A stretch of 8,848 nt of DNA. Source: Chloroflexota bacterium. GTDB taxonomy: Bacteria > Chloroflexota > Dehalococcoidia > SAR202 > UBA826. Positions 1-6,203 of this stretch are shown piece by piece. The stretch covers positions 3,480-12,327 of the forward strand of contig NZSI01000042.1 of NCBI GenBank assembly GCA_002696685.1, written 5' to 3'. The stretch's first letter is position 1, and every line of letters starts with the position of its first letter. Below the pieces are notes generated by a model that saw nothing but the letters and a program-made list of their open reading frames with translations, did no database searches and was not told the origin of the DNA. A program made the position numbers and the translations under genes.

Positions 1-1374
1 GATGATGTCAAGTTCTCTTACGATGATGCTAATTCCACAACTAGTCCCAAGTCTATCCATGGACAAGCTGACGATTTTGCAGCTCTTATTCAGGAGATCG
101 AAGTGGTGGATGACTATACTTTGAAGGTAAACCATAGAAATTATGACTCGCGTGGTCCATTACATCGGTTTAGTCTTTTTTGGAAAACCGCCGGAATAGT
201 AAGCTCTGCGGTTTTTCGTGAACATGGCTTGTCTGGGATGCAAAACGTATTTGTTGGAGTAGGAGCATTCACAAACGAAGAGTGGAGTCAGGGTGGGAAG
301 ATAGTAGGCCACGCTTTTGTAGACTACTGGGGTGGATCTCTAGGGCAAGGTCCGTTTGTAGAGAAAGTGATTTTTTTGGAGGTTCCAGAACCTTCTTCAA
401 GAGCAGGATTGCTCGAAACAGGTGAAGTACAGATAGCCCAGGTTCAATCAAAAGATTACTCTTCACTAATGGAGAAGGGATTTTTACCGAACAAAGACGC
501 TCAACATAACCTCATTCATAACGTGTCGATGGTCGGAAACTATTGGGAAAAATATAGCTCTCTGGATGAATCTATCTTAAACCGCCGCCAAGATACATCT
601 TTACCATGGATTGGTAATCCTTTCGAAAATGGTAGCTATGACGAAAATTCCAGCTCCATGGTCAACTCTAGGAAAGTTCGCAATGCCCTTGCATGGAGTG
701 TAGACAGGCAAGAACTTCTTGATACTGTTCTTAATGGTTTTGGGTACGTTAACCACCAACCCTATTTGTCCGTAAACAATACTAACTATATTGATGGATG
801 GAGTTGGGGGCTAGATTATGAGAAAGCTAGGAATTTGCTTAAGGAAGCAGGATATAGAGGCGGATTTTCTCTTGATATATGGACCGGGCCGTCCGGGATA
901 GGTTCTGAGGTTGGTGAGTCGTTAGGCAGAGTTTGGCAAGAAAATTTGGGCATCAGTGTCAACCTCGTAGATACCAACTATGAAGTATATCGTCCAGGGC
1001 TGATTGCTCGTACTAGCAAATTGCCCGGGATAAATACATGTCGTGAAGAAAACCATTCTAATTTTCCTTACGACTGGGCCCATGGGTTTGATATGAGCTC
1101 TTTTTCTACCAGGAGATATGGTGCTGGACAGGAGATTCCCTACGCCACCAAGACGTTTAAGCGCATGTCAGGTGAGTTAGATATTGACGTTCGGAAACGA
1201 CTAGCCGCGGAGTTTTTTACAAACAACAGGGTGTGGGCGAACTGCTTTGGAATTTTCGAAGAACAGTTATGGCCCTTTTATGATCCAGAAAATGTAGTGG
1301 ACTGGGATCAGAGACCGACTGCTATTCAGAATTTAGGAGGTATAAATAACATTCGAACAGTTGAATTGAAGTAG
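1..1374 (+). CDS. ABC transporter substrate-binding protein, family 5 (SBP_bac_5), 5'-truncated
   Basis: Extracytoplasmic binding protein of a peptide/nickel/oligopeptide-type ABC importer; it captures the solute and delivers it to the membrane permeases. The reading frame is open from base 1 (DDVKFSYDDA...), so the ATG/GTG codons inside the window, such as GTG at 103, are internal and the true start with its signal peptide lies upstream. The opening resembles the family's 'TAxDVxFSYE' segment. It is followed by an IEVVDDYTLKV strand and VEKVIFLEVPEPSSRAGLLETGEVQIAQV, the usual 'xxxxALLxGEVDxA' region. The later RKVRNALAWSVDRQELLDTV and YEKARNLLKEAGY are the classic family 5 signatures. About 457 residues are visible of a family that usually has 500-600. 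The ligand cannot be read from sequence. There are 114 bases to the next gene, with no strong terminator (only a weak CCTC/GAGG stem near 1391-1403). Family assignment is firm; the ligand is unknown. Confidence 0.92.
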   Translation, partial: DDVKFSYDDANSTTSPKSIHGQADDFAALIQEIEVVDDYTLKVNHRNYDSRGPLHRFSLFWKTAGIVSSAVFREHGLSGMQNVFVGVGAFTNEEWSQGGKIVGHAFVDYWGGSLGQGPFVEKVIFLEVPEPSSRAGLLETGEVQIAQVQSKDYSSLMEKGFLPNKDAQHNLIHNVSMVGNYWEKYSSLDESILNRRQDTSLPWIGNPFENGSYDENSSSMVNSRKVRNALAWSVDRQELLDTVLNGFGYVNHQPYLSVNNTNYIDGWSWGLDYEKARNLLKEAGYRGGFSLDIWTGPSGIGSEVGESLGRVWQENLGISVNLVDTNYEVYRPGLIARTSKLPGINTCREENHSNFPYDWAHGFDMSSFSTRRYGAGQEIPYATKTFKRMSGELDIDVRKRLAAEFFTNNRVWANCFGIFEEQLWPFYDPENVVDWDQRPTAIQNLGGINNIRTVELK

Positions 1375-1488
1375 TTATTGAGTTGCCTCTCGCTGAGGTT
1401 AAATATAGTTTGAGCTCTACTTTGCGAAATCTCCTACTAGTGAAATGATGGAAATAAATGTAAAACCAGTTATATCCATGTAGAGTAG

Positions 1489-3558
1489 ATGTGCGAAACG
1501 TTTTTAGGAGTGGATTTGAAGACTATAAGAGATCGTCTTTATCTATTGATAGTCATTACGGCAATAGTCAATGTTGCAGGGATAATGGGACAAGGTAATT
1601 CCAACCTCTCTGATGGGGTAGTGATGGCTGTAGTAGTGCCTGCATGGATACTATATACCGTAGTTCCCCTACTTATGTTGGTTTCCTCACTGGTTACGGT
1701 CGCGTTTGTTCGCCGTGGAGATATTCCGGCTCTTTTAAACGATGGTGAGGCCTCATCGGAACCTGAAACTTTCACAGCAACAAGTGGTTTCTATATAGTT
1801 CCTGAACCAACAAATACCTCCAATGTTGAAATCGAAGAACCAGGAAGAGCTCCTATTCCGATCAATGTGTATGAGGCTCCCTCAACGACTCCGCCCAACC
1901 CAGCAATGGATATACCTATCCCAACAATTTCAACTTTTAAAGTTCCTGGTAAACCAACAGATATTTTCTTCCTGAAAGATTCTATATGGGTTTCCTCACA
2001 AGACGAAGATGGTATAGCGAATTACAGCACTGATGGACAACTTATCTCTTCCATGCCTTTACACCCATACCCAAAGAGTTTGGCCTATGACGGAGATGAG
2101 TTATGGGTAAGTACTTATTTTGCTGTTAGGACTTTTGATCTCAAGGGAGGGATGGGGAGTGCCCCAGTTGAGCTTCGTAGGCCAACAGACATGCTATATG
2201 CAGGGGAGGCAATGTGGATTGCTAATTCTGACAGAAATGTGGTTACACGTATTAGCAAGGATCGTCAGAGCGTGCAAAATATTCAGACTGGCTCAAATCC
2301 CCAGAAGTTGGCCTTTGATGGCGAACATGTTTGGGTGGTTGACAGTAAAGACGACACCCTAACCAAAATTTCTATAGATGGTGGAATTGTTGGTAGCTGG
2401 GATGTTGGCTCTGGTTCACGGGGTCTCGCCTATGGTAACGGACACCTATGGGTAGTGGATTCTCTTGAAGATACCCTCACAAGGTATAACCTAAACGGAG
2501 AGAAGTTAGGCGTCTTCCCTACCGGAGCGCTACCGGGAGACGTTATTCATGATGGAACTGGGATCTGGGTTGCAAATCGTGCTGATGAAACAATGACGAA
2601 ATATTCAGATGACGGATCACATATGGGGACTTTTCATATAGGAAACGCGCCTGGTGCTATTGCAACCGATGGACAGGGCACTATTTGGGTTTCTAACCCT
2701 GCAGAAAGTATGGTTTCCAAGCTGACTATGGAAGGAACAGAAGCTTCAACCTTCCCAGTTGGTAACTCTCCTGAACCTGTTATTTGGGATGGGGATAATT
2801 TATGGGTTGGGAATTCTCTTTCACACACTATCAGCAAGATGAATCTTCAAGGTGAGGAACTTGAAGTTTATGAATCCTACGGGAGAGAACCTAATGCATT
2901 AGTGTTCGACGGTGAGAATATATGGTCTGCCAACCAGTTTGATCATAATGCCACGCGAATATCCCGTGAAGGCGAACTTTTAGGGACTTATGCTGTATCC
3001 ACCCTTCCCCGGACACTCGTGTTTGATGGTGAGCATGTATGGTCTTCTGGGTGCTGGGAGACCCTCTTGTATCGGTTAGATAAGGAAGGCAATTCGGTGG
3101 AACCTGTAATGACAGAAGGAGCCGGGCCTATAGTCTTATTCTTTGACGGAGAGTACGTTTGGACTGGTAATGCTCATAGTGATAGCGTCTCTAAATTTTC
3201 ACTTGATGGCGAGTTGATAACGCACACAAAGGTCGGAGATGTACCCATTGCTTTCGCTCAGGAAAATGAAAATATATGGGTAGCAAACTGGCGGGAGAAC
3301 ACGGTTTCAAAATTATCGAAGGATGGGGAGGAACTTGGCAGGTTCGACACAGGCAGGATGCCCTATGGCATTGCCTTCGACGGAGAGTATATTTGGACGG
3401 CTAATAGCATGGACGGCACAGTGACTAAACTTTCGGTGGATGGGCAAACTGTTGGCATCTATCCAGTAGGTGCCTCCCCAGCGAAAATACTTCCCCTTAA
3501 TGGTGATATATGGATTACGGTGACAAGTGATGATGCGATCATCCGTCTTAGTCCATAG
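1489..3558 (+). CDS. Membrane-anchored multi-blade beta-propeller protein (NHL/YVTN/Vgb-like repeats)
   Basis: Not assignable to a named protein. With the ATG start it has 689 residues. There is a hydrophobic segment at about residues 17-34 and a second, long one at about 43-75, separated by the short polar loop GQGNSNLSDG. A low-complexity Pro/Thr/Glu-rich linker follows (about 85-147), then about 14 tandem units of 38-41 residues to the C-terminus. Each unit follows the pattern 'G..P..L.FDGE.(I/V)W..N...(T/S)V(T/S)K.S.DG...G.(F/Y)', typical of one four-stranded propeller blade. Basic residues flank both hydrophobic segments (IRDR before the first, VRR after the second). By the positive-inside rule this would put the propeller in the cytoplasm, but if the long segment is two spans the side reverses. 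The start is uncertain: TTG at 1516 has a better ribosome site (see 1506). Propellers of this type usually bind proteins or ligands; lyase or other catalysis cannot be claimed. It is probably co-transcribed with the methyltransferase 11 bases downstream. Confidence 0.85.
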   Translation: MCETFLGVDLKTIRDRLYLLIVITAIVNVAGIMGQGNSNLSDGVVMAVVVPAWILYTVVPLLMLVSSLVTVAFVRRGDIPALLNDGEASSEPETFTATSGFYIVPEPTNTSNVEIEEPGRAPIPINVYEAPSTTPPNPAMDIPIPTISTFKVPGKPTDIFFLKDSIWVSSQDEDGIANYSTDGQLISSMPLHPYPKSLAYDGDELWVSTYFAVRTFDLKGGMGSAPVELRRPTDMLYAGEAMWIANSDRNVVTRISKDRQSVQNIQTGSNPQKLAFDGEHVWVVDSKDDTLTKISIDGGIVGSWDVGSGSRGLAYGNGHLWVVDSLEDTLTRYNLNGEKLGVFPTGALPGDVIHDGTGIWVANRADETMTKYSDDGSHMGTFHIGNAPGAIATDGQGTIWVSNPAESMVSKLTMEGTEASTFPVGNSPEPVIWDGDNLWVGNSLSHTISKMNLQGEELEVYESYGREPNALVFDGENIWSANQFDHNATRISREGELLGTYAVSTLPRTLVFDGEHVWSSGCWETLLYRLDKEGNSVEPVMTEGAGPIVLFFDGEYVWTGNAHSDSVSKFSLDGELITHTKVGDVPIAFAQENENIWVANWRENTVSKLSKDGEELGRFDTGRMPYGIAFDGEYIWTANSMDGTVTKLSVDGQTVGIYPVGASPAKILPLNGDIWITVTSDDAIIRLSP
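1506..1518 (+). promoter_or_regulatory. AGGAG ribosome site preceding an alternative TTG start for the propeller gene
   Basis: AGGAG at 1506-1510 lies five bases before an in-frame TTG at 1516-1518. Starting there would give a protein beginning (M)KTIRDRLYLLIVITAIV, with basic residues directly before the first hydrophobic segment, as expected for a membrane anchor. The ATG at 1489 has only a poor upstream match (TAGAGTAG, immediately adjacent). The start is therefore either 1489 or 1516. I kept the ATG for the CDS but consider the TTG at least as likely. Confidence 0.5.
1933..3555 (+). repeat. 14 tandem about 39-residue propeller-blade repeats within the CDS
   Basis: Aligning the translation on the recurrent 'DGE.(I/V)W' and 'DG/EG' turns divides residues 148-689 into 14 units of 38-41 residues, beginning at FKVPGKPTDI and ending at the stop. 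Well-preserved units include those with LAFDGEHVWVVDS, IAFDGEYIWTANS and VIWDGDNLWVGNS. The units with YFAVRTFDLKGG, SSGCWETLLYRLD and FAQENENIWVANW depart from the consensus. Fourteen is twice seven, the commonest blade number for this fold, which suggests two seven-bladed propellers in tandem; this is inference from counting. Similarity is at protein level; I see no long DNA-identical copies. Confidence 0.75.
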
Positions 3559-3569
3559 TAGAGCATAAG

Positions 3570-4358
3570 ATGATTCACTTTATTGATGAAGCTGGAAGTG
3601 CTCCCTGGGCGGATTTGTGTGAGGCGTATTATTCGGGTGAGAGGTCGGATGTATCCTTTTATCTGGATCAATCTTCTCAGGTAGGAGGCACCTTCTTAGA
3701 GCTTGGTTGTTCGACAGGACGTATAACTGAGCTACTGGCTGAATTCGGTAAATCAATCTATGCGGTCGATCCCTCAACATCCCAGTTAAACTTCGCTAGA
3801 GCCAAAATGGCTCTTTTGACAAATTCTGAGCATGTGGCTCTAGTACAATCCTCCCTGGTGGATCTTGATATTGATAGTAGTCAGAAATATGGTCTTGCCG
3901 TGGTGCCATGCTTCGCGTTTATGTCTTTAATCGACGCGGAACAACAGCAGCACTTTATCAATACTGTTAGGAGACAACTTTCGCCTGGAGGCAGACTGAT
4001 AGTAGATTTGGCTGTGCCAGATCTTGAGTTCATGTTGGGCGACCCTTCGACCATGTACCATCATAAGGACTTAGTCACAGAAGACGGGAATAAAATTGTC
4101 ATATACACGCAGGGAGATTATGAGGAGTATTCTCAGGTTGGGTATGTAAAAGTTGCTGCAGATTTCTTGGATAATTCTGGCTTAGTAACCCGTCGTGTCG
4201 TTCATGACTTGGAGTTTCGCTACACGTTCAGATGGGAAATGTATCATCTGCTCCGTACATGTGGGTTTGAAATTTTGGGTCTTTATGGAAGTTTTGATGA
4301 GGGCCCGTACACTGAAGAAAGTGATCGAATGATATGGGTAGCAGGAGCTAGGTCCTAA
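3570..4358 (+). CDS. Class I SAM-dependent methyltransferase (Methyltransf_25-like)
   Basis: Predicted cytoplasmic methyltransferase of 262 residues with a Rossmann-like SAM-binding core. Motif I is FLELGCSTGR (residues 42-51), matching the E/DxGxGxG-type glycine loop with Cys/Ser variation. The acidic residue ending strand beta2 is D67 in IYAVDPS. Strand beta4 lies around YGLAVVPC (107-114), and post-motif III is LSPGGRLIVDL (137-147). The C-terminal RWEMYHLLRTCGFEILGLYGSFD (221-243) matches the usual 'LLexaGFexxxxYGdFd' ending of this group. The substrate is unknown. ATG at 3570 is 11 bases after the propeller stop, with only a weak AGAG-type ribosome site, which suggests translational coupling in an operon. 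It ends 3 bp from the convergent TPR gene. Confidence 0.88.
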   Translation: MIHFIDEAGSAPWADLCEAYYSGERSDVSFYLDQSSQVGGTFLELGCSTGRITELLAEFGKSIYAVDPSTSQLNFARAKMALLTNSEHVALVQSSLVDLDIDSSQKYGLAVVPCFAFMSLIDAEQQQHFINTVRRQLSPGGRLIVDLAVPDLEFMLGDPSTMYHHKDLVTEDGNKIVIYTQGDYEEYSQVGYVKVAADFLDNSGLVTRRVVHDLEFRYTFRWEMYHLLRTCGFEILGLYGSFDEGPYTEESDRMIWVAGARS

Positions 4359-4364
4359 GACCTA
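4349..4364. terminator. Small perfect hairpin at the convergent gene junction
   Basis: TAGGTC (4349-4354) and GACCTA (4359-4364) form a 6-bp perfect inverted repeat around the tetraloop CTAA, which contains the methyltransferase stop. It spans the 3-bp gap between the two convergent genes. There is no T-run on either side, so any terminator role would be weak; it may be incidental. Confidence 0.25.
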
Positions 4365-5165
4365 TTCATTCGAATGCAAGGCTTCTCGGTCTGAGGCAGC
4401 TTTCTCTTCCAGTCCCAATTGTTCGTAGGCGTAGGCTCTATGTTCATAGGAGTCTTTAAAAGCGGGATCAATTGCTAACGCTTCGGAGAAATCTGAAATA
4501 GCCATATCAAAATTTTTGGTAGCAAGGTGAACAAGCCCCCGGTTGAACAGCAATTCTGCATTGTCAGAGTCTATTGATATAGCCTTCTTGAAAGCGGATA
4601 GTGCTTCGGGGAATTTGCCTAGTTCATAAAGGCAAATTCCTTTATATGTGTGAGGAATCGGATCCCTGGGCCTTTCTTCGATTGCCGCTGTAGCTCTGTC
4701 CAACCCCACTAAGAAATTTCTGTTAATGATTGAAATGTACGATTGGTTTAGATTGTCAAAATACCCACCGTCTCTAAGTTTGCGAGCCTTATCGAAATCC
4801 TCTATAGCTTTGGCAAACATGTCCATTTCGCCATAAGCATTTCCTCGGTATAGATAGGCATCAGGGGCGGTAGGATCTAAAGATATAGCTTTGTCTAGAT
4901 CAGATACTGCCTGCTGGAATTCATTAAGTCGGTAATATGAAGCACCCCTTAATTTCCAAGCTAAAGGATCCTCAGGGGAGTCTGATATAGCCTCTGAAAA
5001 AGATGCGAGTGCTAGTTTGAATTCAGAGTTGGATTCATGAGCGAGGCCTTTTTCTATCCAAGTGGTCTTATTTTTAACTTCCGATGTATTAGTTTCCAAG
5101 CAAGAAACAAACAATGCAAGAAGTGAAATAAAAATAATGGCCCAAGGACTAATTCCTTGGGCCAT
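4362..5165 (-). CDS. TPR-repeat lipoprotein of unknown function
   Basis: A 267-residue protein with a short lipoprotein-type signal peptide (residues 1-21: hydrophobic IIFISLLALFVS before C22). The lipobox LFVSC fits [..][V][S]C, except for Phe at -3, which is unusual but tolerated. Mature C22 would be lipid-modified and hold the protein at the outer face of the membrane. Next come tetratricopeptide repeats of 34 residues: about 34-67, 68-101, 102-135, a degenerate unit 136-169, then 170-203, 204-237 and a shortened last unit from 238. Good examples are LAWKLRGASYYRLNEFQQAV and AELLFNRGLVHLATKNFDMA. TPRs scaffold protein-protein contacts; the partner is unknown. It lies downstream of the dppF-like gene on the same strand, but a strong hairpin covers its start codon. 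No good Shine-Dalgarno precedes ATG 5165 (only GGGG inside a hairpin), and no downstream start would keep the signal peptide. Confidence 0.85.
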   Translation of the reverse strand: MAQGISPWAIIFISLLALFVSCLETNTSEVKNKTTWIEKGLAHESNSEFKLALASFSEAISDSPEDPLAWKLRGASYYRLNEFQQAVSDLDKAISLDPTAPDAYLYRGNAYGEMDMFAKAIEDFDKARKLRDGGYFDNLNQSYISIINRNFLVGLDRATAAIEERPRDPIPHTYKGICLYELGKFPEALSAFKKAISIDSDNAELLFNRGLVHLATKNFDMAISDFSEALAIDPAFKDSYEHRAYAYEQLGLEEKAASDREALHSNE

Positions 5166-5173
5166 TATTTTTA
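5129..5173 (-). terminator. Strong intrinsic-terminator hairpin overlapping the TPR gene start
   Basis: Left arm 5129-5148 and right arm 5154-5173 are a perfect 20-bp inverted repeat with a 5-base loop (CTAAT, 5149-5153). The core is GC-rich (GGCCCAAGGA/TCCTTGGGCC) and is flanked by five A on one side and five T on the other, so it has terminator form on either strand. On the minus strand it begins 26 bases after the dppF-like stop codon, the expected place for the end of the ATPase operon. The ATG of the TPR gene (5165-5163) lies inside one arm, and the hairpin encodes roughly the first 12 residues of its signal peptide. As a structure it is certain; termination is inferred. Confidence 0.85.
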
Positions 5174-5175
5174 CG

Positions 5176-5190
5176 CCCCAGTATTTGGGG
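5176..5190 (-). other. Second small hairpin between dppF-like stop and TPR start
   Basis: CCCCA (5176-5180) and TGGGG (5186-5190) form a 5-bp stem with a 5-base loop, ten bases after the dppF-like stop codon. Read on the minus strand, its TGGGG half at 5180-5176 is the only Shine-Dalgarno-like sequence before the TPR ATG, with a spacer of about ten bases. Pairing would mask it. It is short and could be chance. Confidence 0.35.
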
Positions 5191-5199
5191 ATAAAGAAG

Positions 5200-6189
5200 C
5201 TAATCTTTGTACAGGTGGCACACCGTGGCGTGATTGTCCACAGGAAAACTTCTTTCGGGTTCTACCGTGCTGCATTCGTCAATAACGGATGGACATCTCT
5301 CATGGAAATGGCAACCAGAAGGAGGGTTAATCGGTGAAGGTACTTCACCAGTTAGGACAATTTCCTCCCTGTCATCATCCGGATGAGAGGGTAGTGCTGC
5401 AGACATCAGAGCCCTGGTGTAGGGATGTAGAGGGTTCTCAAATAATTCGTCTGTTGGGGATTCTTCTACTAGACGCCCGAGATACATGACCCCGATTTTA
5501 TCGCACATGTACCTAACCGTGGCTAGATGATGGGCTATCAGCAGATATGTGAGGCCATGCTCTTTTTGTAAATCCATTAATAGGTTCATGATCTGAGCCC
5601 TGATAGACACATCAAGAGCGGATACAGGCTCGTCGAGAACGATTAACTTGGGGTTCAAAGCTAGAGATCGTGCCACGCCGACTCTCTGTCTCTGCCCTCC
5701 CGAAAATTCGTGTGGATAAAGCCTTGATTGGTAAGGTTGAAGGCCCACTTCCTCAAGAAGGTCGCCAACTTTGGTTTTTATCTCCCCTCTCGTCATAGTA
5801 GTATTGATTTCTAAAGGCTCACCGATTATGCCCTCAACCCTCATTCTGGGGTTAAGTGAGGCCCATGGATCTTGAAATACTGCTTGCACGCTGGATTTGT
5901 AATTCTTACGAGACTCTCTAGACATGTTTAGAGCGTCTTCCCCTTGAAAGCGTATTTCCCCATCTGTTGGATCTTCAAGCATCAGAACCATTTTTGCCGT
6001 AGTTGATTTACCGCATCCAGACTCTCCCACCAGCCCGTATGTACTACCTTCTTCAATATTCAAGCTTATCCCATCTACAGCTTTCAACCATGTTTTATTG
6101 CCTGTGATGCCGCTGAATAGACCTCCACCCACTACGAAGTGTTTTTTTATGTTTTTAAGTTCTAGGAGACTACCATTTTCACTAGTCAT
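5200..6189 (-). CDS. Peptide/nickel-type ABC transporter ATP-binding protein (DppF/OppF-like)
   Basis: One of the two cytoplasmic nucleotide-binding subunits of an Opp/Dpp-family importer; 329 residues, full length for the family. Visible motifs: Walker A GESGCGKS (55-62), Q-loop Q106 in VFQDP, signature FSGGQRQRV (162-170), Walker B LIVLDEP (182-188), D-loop SALD (190-193) and switch histidine H220. The residue after the switch histidine is a second His (LLIAHH) where 'SHD' is usual. The C-terminal oligopeptide-transporter domain starts at HPYTRALMSA. It carries four cysteines, C293-x5-C299-x6-C306-x17-C324, the pattern linked to an Fe-S cluster in mycobacterial OppD. ATG 6189 is supported by GGGAGAG at 6204-6198 with an 8-base spacer, overlapping the upstream stop codon. 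It follows the DppD-like gene by 14 bases in an evident two-gene operon. The substrate class is not determinable from ATPases. Confidence 0.94.
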   Translation of the reverse strand: MTSENGSLLELKNIKKHFVVGGGLFSGITGNKTWLKAVDGISLNIEEGSTYGLVGESGCGKSTTAKMVLMLEDPTDGEIRFQGEDALNMSRESRKNYKSSVQAVFQDPWASLNPRMRVEGIIGEPLEINTTMTRGEIKTKVGDLLEEVGLQPYQSRLYPHEFSGGQRQRVGVARSLALNPKLIVLDEPVSALDVSIRAQIMNLLMDLQKEHGLTYLLIAHHLATVRYMCDKIGVMYLGRLVEESPTDELFENPLHPYTRALMSAALPSHPDDDREEIVLTGEVPSPINPPSGCHFHERCPSVIDECSTVEPERSFPVDNHATVCHLYKD

Positions 6190-6203
6190 TCTTTGAGCTC
6201 TCC

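Noticed and set aside
103..105. GTG as the start of the binding protein
   Set aside because: The frame is open and matches the family from base 1, so this codon is internal.
1391..1403. CCTC/GAGG stem after the binding-protein gene
   Set aside because: Four base pairs and no T-run; too weak to call a terminator.
5062..5337. 91-codon plus-strand open frame across the hairpin
   Set aside because: Overlaps the TPR and DppF-like genes antisense; its resemblance to the TPR N-terminus (MAQGLIPWAIIF) is produced by the palindrome being read from the other strand.
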